Positions 30,899 to 40,234 of a stretch of 64,000 bases of DNA are shown here, in pieces. The translations under genes were made by a program, and so were the position numbers. The number at the start of each line of letters is the position of its first letter. The stretch's first letter is position 1. The stretch is from contig NZ_MEEX01000013.1 of the NCBI RefSeq assembly GCF_001724605.1, positions 124,001 to 188,000 of the forward strand. Reading direction: 5' to 3'. Source of the DNA: Phenylobacterium sp. SCN 70-31. GTDB lineage: Bacteria; Pseudomonadota; Alphaproteobacteria; Caulobacterales; Caulobacteraceae. The notes below the pieces were generated by a model. The model saw nothing but the letters and a program-made list of their open reading frames with translations. It made no database searches and was not told the DNA's origin.

Positions 30899-31450
30899 AT
30901 GTCCGCCCCCGGTCGGCACGTCCTGTACTTCGCGCTTCAACCCCCCGCCGACGCCGCTGCGGCGGCGCACAGGCGGCTGGAAGCGTTGCGCGCGAGGGTG
31001 GGCCTGACGGCGCGCGCCATTGCGGCCTCCCGGCTGCACGTCTCGCTGCATCCCCTGGGCGCCTTCAGGCGTCCACCAGGCGCGGTGGTCGAGAAGGCGG
31101 CGGGGGTGGTCGAGGGTCTGGCGGCGCGGCCGTTCGTAATCTCGTTCAACCGTATCGGCGCCTGGCCGTCCGGCGCCTCGCCCTGGCCCGTGACGCTGTG
31201 GGGCGACGAGGGCGTGATCGGCGCGGACGCGCTCCAGGCTTCGCTGCACCGGGCGCTGGTGCGCGCGGCGATGGCGTCGCGCCGCGAGGCCAGGATCACA
31301 CCGCACATGACCCTGGCTTATGATCGCGGCCACGCGCCCGAGACCCTCGTGGAGCCCGTGAGCTGGCGCGTGACGGAGTTCGTGCTGGTCCATGCGGTCC
31401 ACGGCGAAGGCCGCTATGACATCGTCGGGCGATTTCCACTCAGCGGCTGA
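30899..31450 (+). CDS. thpR: RNA 2',3'-cyclic phosphodiesterase (2H family)
   Basis: 2H phosphoesterase (LigT/ThpR) that opens 2',3'-cyclic phosphates to 2'-phosphates and can join tRNA halves in vitro. The two catalytic H-x-T/S-x motifs are HVSL near residue 46 and HMTL near 135, at the usual spacing. The protein is 183 residues long and starts MSAPGRHVLYFALQPP. It converges on the DUF2164 gene, overlapping its end by 11 bases on opposite strands. It lies directly downstream of the regulator/PEP-CTERM scar. Confidence 0.88.
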   Translation: MSAPGRHVLYFALQPPADAAAAAHRRLEALRARVGLTARAIAASRLHVSLHPLGAFRRPPGAVVEKAAGVVEGLAARPFVISFNRIGAWPSGASPWPVTLWGDEGVIGADALQASLHRALVRAAMASRREARITPHMTLAYDRGHAPETLVEPVSWRVTEFVLVHAVHGEGRYDIVGRFPLSG

Positions 31451-31694
31451 GCGGCGCCGCCTGTTCCAGCGCCAGGATGCTTTCGCCCAGCTCTTCCAGC
31501 TTCTTCGAGAGCAGGACCTGGGCGTCGGCCAGAGCCTGATTGTAGACGTGCGGCCCCATCGTTCCGATGATGAAGTCGGTGAGGAAGACGGCGTCGAATC
31601 CCGTCACCTCCAGGTCCAGTTCGTCCTTGAGGTAGCGCGACAGGGCCTTTGTCAGGGCCTCGTGCGTCGCCTTCGGCAGTTCGATCTTGCGCAT
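31440..31694 (-). CDS. DUF2164 family protein
   Basis: Small protein of 84 residues of uncharacterised family DUF2164. From the start at 31694 it reads MRKIELPKATHEALTKALSR, followed by YLKDELDLEVTGFDAVFLTD and FIIGTMGPHVYNQALADAQ. The core is alpha-helical, with the family-typical phrase (L)TDFI..(T)GPHVYNQAL. No signal peptide or membrane segment. It is convergent with thpR and divergent from the ArsC-like gene. Confidence 0.85.
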   Translation of the reverse strand: MRKIELPKATHEALTKALSRYLKDELDLEVTGFDAVFLTDFIIGTMGPHVYNQALADAQVLLSKKLEELGESILALEQAAPLSR

Positions 31695-31738
31695 CGCAGG
31701 AGGGCCTTGGGGCGAGGATGCTTTTGGGAGAGGTTGCT

Positions 31739-32086
31739 TTGGCGACGACACTGTACGGTATCAGGAACTGCGACACGATGAAGAAGGCCTGGACCTGGCT
31801 GGATCAGGCCGGCGTCGGCTACACGTTCCACGACTACAAGAAGAGCGGGATCGACCGCGGGACTCTTGAACGCTGGGCGGACGCGGTGGGATGGGAAACC
31901 CTGCTGAACCGGGCCGGAACGACCTTCCGCAAACTGCCCGAGTCGGATCGCCAGGACCTCGATCGGGACAAGGCGGTCGGACTGATGCTGGCCCAGCCCT
32001 CGATGATCAAGCGGCCGGTGCTGGATGTCGATGGCCGTCTCACCGTCGGCTTCAAGCCCGACGCCTACGCCGCGCTGCGCCTCTGA
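31739..32086 (+). CDS. ArsC/Spx family protein (YffB-like)
   Basis: Thioredoxin-fold protein of 115 residues related to arsenate reductase ArsC and to YffB, thought to act as a glutathione-dependent thiol reductase. It reads MATTLYGIRNCDTMKKAWTW, with a single N-terminal cysteine (NCDT), then FHDYKKSGID, TLLNRAGTTFRKLP and MIKRPVLDVDGRLTVGF. TTG 31739 is chosen because it matches the family start and has GGGAGAGG upstream; ATG 31718 would add seven residues. Lack of the CX5R loop argues against true arsenate reductase activity. Confidence 0.85.
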   Translation: MATTLYGIRNCDTMKKAWTWLDQAGVGYTFHDYKKSGIDRGTLERWADAVGWETLLNRAGTTFRKLPESDRQDLDRDKAVGLMLAQPSMIKRPVLDVDGRLTVGFKPDAYAALRL

Positions 32087-32229
32087 GTCCGCTGGCTCGG
32101 GCGCGGGCGGCCGGAACATGACCAAGGTTTCATGCACGGCGCTGCATCCATTGCCCTGCGGCCGAGCCTCTAGCGGATGAGACGGGCGAGAACGGCCTGC
32201 CGACGACGACTTGGAGAGGAGAAACTCCG

Positions 32230-32613
32230 TTGGAAATCCTGGTCCCCCTGACCTTCTTCGCGATGATCGCCGCGCTGGTGATCGTGCCACGGTACTTCAA
32301 GAGCATCGAGCGCCAGAAGGTGGCCGACACCCTGCGCACGGCGCTCGAGAGGGGCGAGCCCCTGCCGCCCGAGCTGATCGACGCGCTTCAGACCGATACG
32401 GGCTCGAAGAGCCTGCCGCCGTCGCCGCAGCGCGACCTGCGGACGGGCATCATCTGGCTGGGCATCGGCATCGGCCTGGCCTGCTTCGCGGTGGCCGTCA
32501 GCTTCGAGGAGGCGGACGCCCTCTATCCGATGCTGGGGATCTCGGCGTTCCCCATCTTCATCGGTCTGGCGTTCATCCTGCTGGGCGTCCTCGGCAAGTC
32601 GAAGTCGTCCTGA
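32230..32613 (+). CDS. DUF6249-type membrane protein
   Basis: 127-residue inner-membrane protein starting at TTG 32230 after GGAGAGGAG. It has an N-terminal helix (residues 3-21, LVPLTFFAMIAALVIVP) and a basic cytoplasmic segment with a LERGEPLPPELIDAL phrase. Two more helices lie at about 72-90 and 97-119. The LxxG-x-PLPPELIxAL motif is typical of the family called DUF6249, often beside ECF sigma factors. It starts an operon with a sigma factor (28 bases downstream) and another membrane protein, so a sensing or anti-sigma-like role is possible but unproven. Confidence 0.75.
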   Translation: MEILVPLTFFAMIAALVIVPRYFKSIERQKVADTLRTALERGEPLPPELIDALQTDTGSKSLPPSPQRDLRTGIIWLGIGIGLACFAVAVSFEEADALYPMLGISAFPIFIGLAFILLGVLGKSKSS

Positions 32614-32641
32614 GCCGGGGCGGGAGAGGGAGAGTTCGCCC

Positions 32642-33253
32642 ATGCCGGGGGCCGGCCACGCCACACTCGCCAGTCTGCACGACGTGGAGCTTTGCGCCCG
32701 CGCCGCGGCCGGCGAACGGCGCGCCTTTGGCGAGCTCGCGCGTCGGCACGGCTCGGCCATCCGCCATCTGCTGCGCCGCATGGGCGCGCAGGGCGCCGAG
32801 GCCGACGATGTGGCCCAGGATGCGCTGCTGGCGGCCTTCGAACGCATCGCCGAATTCCGCGGTGAGGGGACCTTCGCGGGATGGGTCAAGCGGATCGCTG
32901 CGCGACAGTATCTGCGACGTCTGCAACGCGAGAAGCGGCTGGCGAGCTATGTGGCGGAGGAAGCGCGCGACGAGGCCGAGGGGCGGACCGAAGCGGGGGC
33001 GGCCGGCGACGCCGAACGTCGTCTGGACTTGGACGAAGCCCTGAAGGTTCTGTCCCGGCCCGAAAGGATGTGCGTGTCCATGTGTTACGGCGCGGGCCTG
33101 TCCCACGCCGAGGCGGCGGACGCCTTGAACCTGCCGCTCGGAACGGTCAAATCCCATGTCAAACGTGGTCTGGAGAAGCTCCGAACGCGACTGGCGCCGG
33201 CCCCGGAAGTCAAGGACGGCGCTGAGGTGGAAGGGAAGCGGGGCAATGGCTGA
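32642..33253 (+). CDS. ECF-type RNA polymerase sigma factor
   Basis: Sigma-70 family group 4 factor of 203 residues with only regions 2 and 4. Region 2 spans about residues 18-90, including DDVAQDALLAAFERIAEF, GTFAGWVKRIAARQYL. Region 4 is at about 125-180, with LSRPERMCVSMCYGAGLSHA, EAADALNLPLGTVKSHVKRG (helix-turn-helix). Cysteines in MCVSMCY are unusual but not known to matter. It overlaps the next gene by eight bases and follows the DUF6249 gene, suggesting a three-gene operon in which one or both membrane proteins control it. Confidence 0.9.
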   Translation: MPGAGHATLASLHDVELCARAAAGERRAFGELARRHGSAIRHLLRRMGAQGAEADDVAQDALLAAFERIAEFRGEGTFAGWVKRIAARQYLRRLQREKRLASYVAEEARDEAEGRTEAGAAGDAERRLDLDEALKVLSRPERMCVSMCYGAGLSHAEAADALNLPLGTVKSHVKRGLEKLRTRLAPAPEVKDGAEVEGKRGNG

Positions 33254-33620
33254 TCTCGAATTCGAACGCCGCCTCGAGCGGCTCTTCGCCGACGCGCCCG
33301 AGCTGCCCGACGCGCGGGGGTTCGCCGAGCGTATCGAACGTCGTCTCGACCGCGGCTGGAACCTGCGCCGCTGGCTCATCGGCGCTGCGGGCCTGGCCGG
33401 TGGCGTCGTCGGCGCGAGCCAGCTCGTCCTGTCCAATCTCTTCGATCGCATGGAGACGGCCGAGCACTCGGCCCGCGTGCTGGGACAGGGCCTTGCGCGG
33501 GTCACGCCGGCTTCCGACATGGTGTCGGCGCTCTCCGGAGGCTATGGCGTCTGGATTGCGGTCGGCTTGGCGGTGGTGACACTGGGTTTCGCCGTCTCGC
33601 GAGTGATCGAGGAGATCTAG
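33246..33620 (+). CDS. Small membrane protein, possible anti-sigma partner
   Basis: 124-residue protein translated from ATG 33246, eight bases inside the sigma gene. The N-terminal roughly 40 residues are charged and helical ([20 protein letters not shown]). Two membrane helices follow at about 43-63 ([20 protein letters not shown]) and 100-119 ([19 protein letters not shown]). A cytoplasmic acidic helix followed by membrane segments, coupled to an ECF sigma gene, is the usual layout of an anti-sigma factor. No zinc-binding HxxxCxxC motif is present, so the assignment is by position only. Confidence 0.6.
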   Translation: MADLEFERRLERLFADAPELPDARGFAERIERRLDRGWNLRRWLIGAAGLAGGVVGASQLVLSNLFDRMETAEHSARVLGQGLARVTPASDMVSALSGGYGVWIAVGLAVVTLGFAVSRVIEEI

Positions 33621-33621
33621 A

Positions 33622-34449
33622 GTGTCGAGTCATCGGGAACAGGCCGTACGGCGCCTCACGGCGCCGGACATCGCCGCGCGTAAGGGGCAGACGCCCATCG
33701 TCTGCCTGACGGCCTATACGGCGCCGATGGCTGAGCTGCTGGACGAACACTGCGACCTGCTGCTGGTCGGCGACAGCGTGGGGATGGTGATCCACGGCCT
33801 GCCCAATACCGTGGGCGTCACCCTGGAGATGATGATCCTGCACGGCCAGGCCGTGATGCGCGGCGCGCGGCGCGCGATGGTGGTGGTCGACATGCCCTTC
33901 GGCTCGTACGAGGGTTCGGCCGAGACCGCCTACGCCAACGCCACCCGCATCATGAAGGAGACCGGATGCTCGGCCGTGAAGGTCGAGGCGGGTCCTGCGG
34001 TAGCCGAGAACATCGAGTACCTGGTCAAACGTGGGATTCCGGTGATGGGCCATGTGGGCCTGCGGCCCCAGGCGATCATGGTCGACGGCGGTTTCCGCGC
34101 GAAGGGCAAGACCAACCACGAGCGCGTGCGCATTCTGGAGGACGCCCGCGCGGCGGCCGAGGCCGGCGCCTTCGCCGTGGTGGTGGAGGGTGTGGCCGAG
34201 GGCCTGGCCCGCGAAATCACCGAGACGATCGAGGTCCCCACCATCGGCATCGGGGCGTCGGCGGGCTGCGACGGTCAGATCCTGGTCACCGACGACATGC
34301 TGGGCCTGTTCGACTGGACGCCCAAGTTCGTGCGGCGCTACGGCGACATCCGTGGCCAGATCGCCCAGTCCATCGCCGCCTATGCGGACGATGTGCGCAA
34401 TCGCCGGTTCCCGGGACCAGCCGAAATCTACTTCGCCAAGGCGGGCTGA
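33622..34449 (+). CDS. panB: 3-methyl-2-oxobutanoate hydroxymethyltransferase
   Basis: Ketopantoate hydroxymethyltransferase, first committed enzyme of pantothenate and CoA synthesis, using 5,10-methylene-THF. GTG start at 33622; 275 residues. Family motifs: [17 protein letters not shown] TAYTAPMA near 31, [17 protein letters not shown] near 48 (metal-binding Asp), MPFGSYE near 93, VKVEAGP near 118 and HVGLRPQ near 144. The catalytic glutamate lies in [13 protein letters not shown] near 188, with [15 protein letters not shown] after it. panC is not in the window. It lies two bases after the small membrane protein, so it may be read from the same transcript. Confidence 0.96.
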   Translation: MSSHREQAVRRLTAPDIAARKGQTPIVCLTAYTAPMAELLDEHCDLLLVGDSVGMVIHGLPNTVGVTLEMMILHGQAVMRGARRAMVVVDMPFGSYEGSAETAYANATRIMKETGCSAVKVEAGPAVAENIEYLVKRGIPVMGHVGLRPQAIMVDGGFRAKGKTNHERVRILEDARAAAEAGAFAVVVEGVAEGLAREITETIEVPTIGIGASAGCDGQILVTDDMLGLFDWTPKFVRRYGDIRGQIAQSIAAYADDVRNRRFPGPAEIYFAKAG

Positions 34450-34614
34450 CGTCAGGTTGATCGACAGGACGTGCGGCCCGGGACCGGTCGTTCCTGGCGT
34501 CGTCTTGCCGACCGGCGACGCCCGCCCGTCAGCCTAAGATGTCGCTTGTGGGGCGACTCCCGCAAACTCGAGGTTGCGCTGAACCCTCTTGAGGGCCTTC
34601 ATGCGTACAGGGAG

Positions 34615-35661
34615 ATGCATTTGGCTTGGCGAGCCTGGTTGCCCGCAAGGGCGCCGCGACCGTGGCAGTCCATCGCGCTGGGGACCGCGTTCGGCGGTGT
34701 CGCGGTGGGCATCCGTGTGGTCGCCGACACCCTGCTGGGTGGAAACGTCCCGTTTCTGCCCATGTTCCCGGCTCTCCTGCTGGCGGCCATTCTGGGCGGC
34801 TACGTAGGCGGGGCCGCTTGCCTCGTCGCCAGCGGGATCGGCGCGGCCATCTTCCTGCTTCCCTTGGCCGCCGACACGCTGGCGGTCCACATCGGTTTCT
34901 GGACCGCTGGCGCGCTGGTCGTCGCCGTCGCCGCCGGGATGGCCGACAGCGTCCGAAAGCTTCGGCTCAGCGAGGCGCGCCTAGGAGAGGCCCAGGCGCA
35001 ACTCCGGACGCTCGTCGGCGAACTGGCCCATCGCAATCGGAACGCACTGTTCGTGATCATGGCCATCGTACGCCAGAGCGCGCGCAACGCCGCGTCGCCG
35101 GCCGAAGCCGAGAAGCTCATCAACGCCCGCCTGGAGGCGCTTCTGCGTGCGCAGGACCTGGTGGTGCAAGGCGAGGGCGGGACGGACCTTCATCGCGTGG
35201 TGGCGGTGGCGCTGGCCCCGTTCGACCGCGAGCGGTTCGACATCGTCGGGCCGTCGTTCCAGATTTCCGCCGACGTCGCGGGCGGACTGGCCCTGCTGTT
35301 CCATGAACTGGCCACCAATGCGGTGAAGTACGGGGCTCTGGCGGCCCCGCAGGGCCGCATCGTGGTGCGATGGGCCGTCGAAGGCCAAAGGGCGCGGCTC
35401 GACTGGGTGGAGCGGGGTGGGCCGCCGTTGACCCCGCCGTCCCGGCAGGGCTTCGGGGCGCGGCTGTTCGAGGTGGCGCTCAAGCCGCAGGGCGGGACGG
35501 CCGAGCGCCGCTTCGAGCCCGAAGGCGTGGTGTGCGAACTGATGATTCCCGGATCCGGAAGCGGGGCCGACACCGTTGATGGGGTGATCGGAACGCCCTT
35601 CAGCGAGGCTGCCGCGCCCCAGGCGGCCGCGTCGTCGGCCGTCGCCGGTGTCGCGCCATAG
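34615..35661 (+). CDS. Sensor histidine kinase, HWE/HisKA_2 type with DUF4118
   Basis: Membrane-bound kinase of about 348 residues. The N-terminal part has four hydrophobic segments (about residues 17-110) resembling the DUF4118 four-helix unit of KdpD-like kinases. A short coiled linker (RLSEARLGEAQAQLRTL) leads to the dimerisation helix with the phospho-acceptor in ELAHRNRNALFVIMAIVRQ near 138. The ATPase domain shows FHELATNAVKYGAL near 230 and a late RQGFGARLFEVAL glycine box. Such HWE-like kinases often serve the general stress response. No response regulator is adjacent. The start is uncertain: the frame is open upstream to 34471. Confidence 0.82.
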   Translation: MHLAWRAWLPARAPRPWQSIALGTAFGGVAVGIRVVADTLLGGNVPFLPMFPALLLAAILGGYVGGAACLVASGIGAAIFLLPLAADTLAVHIGFWTAGALVVAVAAGMADSVRKLRLSEARLGEAQAQLRTLVGELAHRNRNALFVIMAIVRQSARNAASPAEAEKLINARLEALLRAQDLVVQGEGGTDLHRVVAVALAPFDRERFDIVGPSFQISADVAGGLALLFHELATNAVKYGALAAPQGRIVVRWAVEGQRARLDWVERGGPPLTPPSRQGFGARLFEVALKPQGGTAERRFEPEGVVCELMIPGSGSGADTVDGVIGTPFSEAAAPQAAASSAVAGVAP

Positions 35662-35750
35662 TCGCCGACACCGCGGCAAGGCTTGAGGCGCCGGGCGGCG
35701 CGCTATAGGTTCCGCCCCTCGTTTATGCGGCGCCCCGGAGCCCCCCACAC

Positions 35751-36500
35751 GTGACCGATCTGTTCGAAGAGGTCGAGGAGCAGCTTCGCTCCGACCGCTA
35801 CAAGGAACTTGCGCGCAAGGTCCTGCCCTGGGTGCTCGGGGTCGCGGCCTTGGCCCTGGTGGCCACCCTGGCCTATTGGGGCTGGGACACCTGGCGCAGC
35901 AACAATGTCGCCAAGGCCTCGGATCAGTACGCCGAGGCGATCGAAGCCTTGCAGGCGGGCGACCGCGAGAAGGCGCTGAGACTCTGGACCGAGACCTCCA
36001 AGTCGCAGGCGCCCGGCTACAAGGCCCTGTCGCTGATGCATCTGGCCGCCTATCAGATGTCGCAGAACAAGACGGACGAGGCGGTGAAACTGCTCGACCA
36101 GGCCGCTGAAGCCGCCCCCGACGCCGCGCTGGGCGACGCCGCCCGCCTCAAATCCGCCTTGGCCCTCCTCGACACGGCGAGCTTCACCGACGTGGAGGCG
36201 CGCTTGAAGCCCCTTATGGAAGACGGCCGGCCTTACCGCATCCAGGCGCGCGAGGCGCTGGCCTTTGCGAAGATCCGGGCCGGCAACCTGTCCGGCGCCC
36301 GCAGCGACTTCGTGGTCATCTCGCAATCGCTCGACGCAGGCGAAGGCGCCCAGTCGCGGGCGCGCGCCGCCATGGGCCTCATCGATTCCGGCTCGGCCAA
36401 GGAGGTCGCCGCCGTGGTGAAGGCCGCCCAGGCGCTGCCGCCGCCCGCTGTGGGTCCGCAAGGGTCCGTCCCGCAATCCCAGGACGTCGCGCCGCAATGA
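35751..36500 (+). CDS. yfgM: YfgM-like tetratricopeptide membrane protein
   Basis: Inner-membrane protein with a large periplasmic TPR region. GTG start; 249 residues. A cytoplasmic helix (DLFEEVEEQLRSDRYKELAR) precedes one membrane segment at about residues 27-47 (WVLGVAALALVATLAYW). TPR-like helices follow, with the family phrases ALQAGDREKALRLW, GYKALSLMHLAAYQM, and a Pro/Gln-rich tail. YfgM proteins work with the PpiD/Sec translocon chaperone system. The stop overlaps the bamB start in ATGA, and the order yfgM-bamB-der matches that of many proteobacteria. Confidence 0.85.
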   Translation: MTDLFEEVEEQLRSDRYKELARKVLPWVLGVAALALVATLAYWGWDTWRSNNVAKASDQYAEAIEALQAGDREKALRLWTETSKSQAPGYKALSLMHLAAYQMSQNKTDEAVKLLDQAAEAAPDAALGDAARLKSALALLDTASFTDVEARLKPLMEDGRPYRIQAREALAFAKIRAGNLSGARSDFVVISQSLDAGEGAQSRARAAMGLIDSGSAKEVAAVVKAAQALPPPAVGPQGSVPQSQDVAPQ

Positions 36501-37885
36501 TCCGCCGTTCCACGATCCTCGCGACCGTCGCCGTCATCGCCATCGGCCTGTCGGGCTGTTCCACCATCAGCCGCCTGAACCCGTTCGACCGCGGCGACGA
36601 CGGCCCCTCCGAGCTGGCGGGAGAGGGACAGCGCATCTCGATCGTTCCGGCGGACCAGATCCTCGAGCCGGCCGAAGCCCTGAAGGGCGTGGATTTCGCC
36701 CTGCCGCAACCCCAGACGGTGGCCGCGTGGCCTTTGCCCGGCGGAACGCCCGAGCAGGCGCTGGGCAATGTGGCCCTCGGCGAGAACCTGGCGGTGGCTT
36801 GGCGCCGCAGCTTTGGCGACGGCTCGAAGCGGGGCCGCTATGTGACTGCGCCGCCTGTGGCGGCGGACGGCAAGGTCTTCGCCATGGATTCCGAGGGGCG
36901 CGTCGCCGCCCTTGACGCCAGCACGGGCGCTCAGGTCTGGCGGACGAGCACCAATCCGGGCGACAACAAGCGCGACCGCCTGGCCTTCGGCGGCGGCATG
37001 GCCTACGCCGACGGCAAGCTCTATGTGGCCACCGGCTATCGGGAAGTCCTCCAGATGGACGCCCGCACGGGCGCCATCGCGTGGCGGTCCAGGACTCCGG
37101 AAGCGATCCACGGAGCGCCCACGGTGGCGGCGGGCCGGGTCATGGCGATTGCGCTGGACAACACCTTGCTGACCTTCGACGCGGCCACGGGCGCGCCGTC
37201 GTGGACCTATCAGGCGCTGTCCGAGCCCGCCCGTATCCTGGCGGCGTCCAGCCCGGCCGTGTCGGGCGACACCGTCGTGGCGGCGTTCGGCTCGGGCGAG
37301 CTGGTGGCGCTTCGTGCGGCCAACGGCAACGATCTCTGGAACGAGGCGCTCTCGCGCGCCAGCCGCACCAGCGCGCTGTCCGAGATCCGCGATATCGCGG
37401 GCCGCCCCGTGATCTATCAGGGCGACGTGTTCGCGGTGAGCCATTCGGGCGTGTTCGCCGCCACCGACCTGCGTACGGGCCAGGCCCTCTGGAGCCTGCC
37501 GGTGGTGGGCGTGACGGCGCCGTGGCCGGCGGGCGACGTGGTCTATGTGGTCTCCAAGGGCGGCGAGGTCATCTGCGCCAGCCGCGAGACGGGCCAGATC
37601 TACTGGATGCGCGACCTCAACGAGGGGTTCAAGGGCAAGAAGGTCGGCGGCTTCTTCGGCATCGGCGGCCAGCGGCAGAACCGCCCGCTGTGGTCGGGTC
37701 CGCTCCTGGCGGGCGAGCGCCTGTTGATCACCGGCCAGACCGGCGACATGGTGGTGCTGAACGCCAAGACCGGCGAGATCCAGCGCCGGATCGGCCTCAA
37801 GGGCTCGGCCACCATTTCGCCGATCGCCATGGGCGACACCCTGTACGTGGTGACCCAGGACGCCGATCTGATCGCGATCCGCTGA
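36497..37885 (+). CDS. bamB: Outer membrane assembly lipoprotein BamB
   Basis: Lipoprotein subunit of the BAM complex that inserts beta-barrel proteins into the outer membrane. The lipobox LSGC puts the modified cysteine at residue 21 ([20 protein letters not shown] before it). The body is an eight-bladed PQQ-like beta-propeller with repeated A-LD..TG...W blades, for example [19 protein letters not shown] and [18 protein letters not shown]. Its 462 residues are longer than E. coli BamB, as usual for alphaproteobacteria. It is translationally coupled to yfgM and followed after 22 bases by der. Substrates present in this window include the autotransporter and TonB receptor. Confidence 0.92.
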   Translation: MIRRSTILATVAVIAIGLSGCSTISRLNPFDRGDDGPSELAGEGQRISIVPADQILEPAEALKGVDFALPQPQTVAAWPLPGGTPEQALGNVALGENLAVAWRRSFGDGSKRGRYVTAPPVAADGKVFAMDSEGRVAALDASTGAQVWRTSTNPGDNKRDRLAFGGGMAYADGKLYVATGYREVLQMDARTGAIAWRSRTPEAIHGAPTVAAGRVMAIALDNTLLTFDAATGAPSWTYQALSEPARILAASSPAVSGDTVVAAFGSGELVALRAANGNDLWNEALSRASRTSALSEIRDIAGRPVIYQGDVFAVSHSGVFAATDLRTGQALWSLPVVGVTAPWPAGDVVYVVSKGGEVICASRETGQIYWMRDLNEGFKGKKVGGFFGIGGQRQNRPLWSGPLLAGERLLITGQTGDMVVLNAKTGEIQRRIGLKGSATISPIAMGDTLYVVTQDADLIAIR

Positions 37886-37907
37886 CCCGTCAGGTAGACT
37901 TCGCCTC

Positions 37908-39491
37908 ATGGCGCTCAAAATCGCGATCGTCGGGCGGCCGAATGTCGGCAAATCCACGCTGTTCAACCGGCTGGCGGGCAAGAAGCTCGCCATCGTGGAC
38001 GACCAGCCGGGCGTGACGCGCGACCGCCGGTTCGCGACTGGCCGGCTGGGCGACCTGGATCTCCAGCTCATCGACACCGCCGGTTTCGAGGACGTCACCG
38101 ACGAGAGCCTTGAGGCGCGCATGCGCGCCCAGACCGAACTCGCGGTGGACGAGGCGGATGTGGCCCTGTTCGTCGTCGATGCGCGGGAGGGCGTGACGCC
38201 GGCCGACGAGATTTTCGCCGAGCTCCTGCGCCGCAAGGGCAAGCCGGTGGTGCTGGCGGCCAACAAGTCCGAGAGCAAGGCCTCGGAGGCGGGCGTGCTC
38301 GAGGCTTTCGGCCTCGGTCTGGGCGAGCCTGTTCCGATCTCGGCCGAGCACGGGGAGGGGATGGCCGACCTCTATGCGGCCGTGGCCGCCCTGGCGCCCG
38401 ATCCGGACGCGCAGGACGACGAGGCGGCGGGCGTCAAGCCGATCAACATCGCCATCGTCGGGCGCCCGAACGCCGGCAAGTCCACGCTGGTGAACGCCCT
38501 GATCGGCGAAGACCGGCTGCTCACGGGCCCCGAGGCTGGGATCACGCGCGACGCCATCCCCGTGGATTGGGAATGGGACGGCCGCCCGATCCGGCTGGTG
38601 GATACGGCCGGGCTTCGCCGCAAGGCCAAGGTTCAGGAGAAGCTGGAGAAGCTCTCCACCGGCGACTCCATCCGCGCCATCACGTTCGCCGAAGTCGTGC
38701 TGCTCGTGATGGACGCCACGCACCCGCTCGAGATCCAGGATCTTCAGATCGCCGACCTCGTCGAGCGCGAGGGGCGGGCTCTGGTCTTCGTGCTGGCCAA
38801 GTGGGACCTGATCCCGGACGCGGCCGCGCGTCTGGCCGAGTTGCAGGAAGAAGTGGCCCGGCTGCTGCCCCAGGTGCGCGGTTCGCCGATGGTGGCGCTG
38901 TCGGCCGAGACGGGACGCGGGCTGGAGCGGCTGCTGCCGGCTGTCCTCAAGGCGCACGGCGACTGGACCACCAAGGTCAAGACGCGCGATCTCAACGACT
39001 GGCTGCGGATGGCGGTCGAGCGGCATCCGCCGCCGGCGGTGAACGGCCGCCGGGTGAAGCCCAAGTACGTGGCCCAGACCAAGGCCCGTCCGCCTACCTT
39101 CGTGCTGTTCGCCAGCCGCGCCGACCAGCTTCCGGACCACTACCGGCGCTATCTGATCAACTCGATCCGCGAGAGTTTCGACCTGCCGGGCGTGCCGATC
39201 CGGCTGTCGGTTCGCTCGAACAAGAACCCGTACGCCGAGGGCGAGGAGAAGAGCGGGCCTGGGCCGGCGCGAACCGCGCCGTCGTCGGCCCGGACCGGAC
39301 TCGCCGCCAAGGCCCGCAAGGCGGCGGCCGAAAAGGCGCGCGAGGGCGCCGAGGGCAAACCGAAGGCGCCGCAGAAGGCGAAGAAGCCCAAGTCGGGAAC
39401 TCCGCGCGGGCGTGCGGCCAAACTGGCCCGACCCGGTGTCAAGCCGAAGCGGGCGTCCCGGCCGTCTTCCAGTCCGCGAAAGCCACGTTAA
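37908..39491 (+). CDS. der: GTPase Der (EngA), ribosome assembly
   Basis: Essential double-GTPase for 50S ribosome maturation. The two G domains carry GRPNVGKST near residue 10 and GRPNAGKST near 186, with switch/G3 motifs DTAGFED and [10 protein letters not shown] and G4 motifs NKSE and AKWD. A KH-like domain follows at about residues 360-450. The C-terminal extension from about residue 450 to 527 is low-complexity and Lys/Ala/Pro-rich, likely rRNA-binding. The last 53 bases overlap the end of the SDR gene on the other strand. Confidence 0.96.
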   Translation: MALKIAIVGRPNVGKSTLFNRLAGKKLAIVDDQPGVTRDRRFATGRLGDLDLQLIDTAGFEDVTDESLEARMRAQTELAVDEADVALFVVDAREGVTPADEIFAELLRRKGKPVVLAANKSESKASEAGVLEAFGLGLGEPVPISAEHGEGMADLYAAVAALAPDPDAQDDEAAGVKPINIAIVGRPNAGKSTLVNALIGEDRLLTGPEAGITRDAIPVDWEWDGRPIRLVDTAGLRRKAKVQEKLEKLSTGDSIRAITFAEVVLLVMDATHPLEIQDLQIADLVEREGRALVFVLAKWDLIPDAAARLAELQEEVARLLPQVRGSPMVALSAETGRGLERLLPAVLKAHGDWTTKVKTRDLNDWLRMAVERHPPPAVNGRRVKPKYVAQTKARPPTFVLFASRADQLPDHYRRYLINSIRESFDLPGVPIRLSVRSNKNPYAEGEEKSGPGPARTAPSSARTGLAAKARKAAAEKAREGAEGKPKAPQKAKKPKSGTPRGRAAKLARPGVKPKRASRPSSSPRKPR

Positions 39492-40200
39492 CGGTCGGCA
39501 GGCCCAGGTCGGCCTGGGCCAGTTCCACGATCAGCGGGCCGATCTCGGCCGGGTCGGGCAGTTTGGCCGGATCCTCGCCGGGCATGGCTTCGGCCCGCAT
39601 CCGGGTGCGCATGGCGCCGGGGTCGAGCAGCACGGCGCGGATCTTCGTCTGCTCCAGTTCGTCGGCCCAGGTGCGGACCAGGTTTTCCACCGCGGCCTTG
39701 GTCGCGCCGTAGGTCCCCCAGAAGGCTCTCGGGTGTTGGGCGCGGCTGCTGGTCAGGAAGATCGCCCGCGGCCGCGCCGAAGCCCGCAGCAGAGGCTCCG
39801 CCGAGCGGATCAGGCGGAAGGTGGCGCTGAGGTTCACCGCGATGTTCCGGTCCCAGTGACTGGGCTCGATATGGGCGACGGGCGTCATGGGACCGAGCAG
39901 GGCCGCGGCGTGGACCAGCACGTCCAGCCGGCCGAACCGCTGGTGGATCGCCAGTCCGAGCTGGTCCAGGCCGTCGACCTCGCCGATATCCATCGGGACC
40001 AGGGTGGCCGGCTGGCCGGTGAGGGCACGGATTTCGTCGTCGAGGGCTTCCAGCGCGCCCTGGGTGCGGGCCACCGCCACCACATGCGCGCCGGCGGCGG
40101 CCAGGGCCAGGGCGGCGGCCTTGCCGATGCCGCGGCTCGCGCCGGTGACGAGGGCGACGTGATCGTGAAGGGGGGCGTCGTGCAGGGGACGTTCGGACAT
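39439..40200 (-). CDS. Short-chain dehydrogenase/reductase
   Basis: Classical SDR oxidoreductase of 253 residues. Cofactor motif [16 protein letters not shown] near residue 19, NNAG-equivalent VHAAALLGP near 97, catalytic serine in FLTSSRAQ near 150 and the YGATK pair (Tyr/Lys) near 163. It resembles the YciK-like group found after purF in alphaproteobacteria. The substrate is unknown. The 3' end overlaps der on the opposite strand by 53 bases. It sits downstream of the transporter gene with a 34-base gap and probably belongs to the radA-cvpA-purF transcript. Confidence 0.88.
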   Translation of the reverse strand: MSERPLHDAPLHDHVALVTGASRGIGKAAALALAAAGAHVVAVARTQGALEALDDEIRALTGQPATLVPMDIGEVDGLDQLGLAIHQRFGRLDVLVHAAALLGPMTPVAHIEPSHWDRNIAVNLSATFRLIRSAEPLLRASARPRAIFLTSSRAQHPRAFWGTYGATKAAVENLVRTWADELEQTKIRAVLLDPGAMRTRMRAEAMPGEDPAKLPDPAEIGPLIVELAQADLGLPTVNVAFADWKTAGTPASA

Positions 40201-40234
40201 GAGGCGGCGTCTCTAGCCGCTTTCGGGTGTCGTG

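Noticed and set aside
32113..32145. GGAAC before the DUF6249/sigma operon as a possible EcfG -35 element
   Set aside because: No CGTT-like -10 element follows at 16-17 bases, so it does not meet the general stress promoter consensus.
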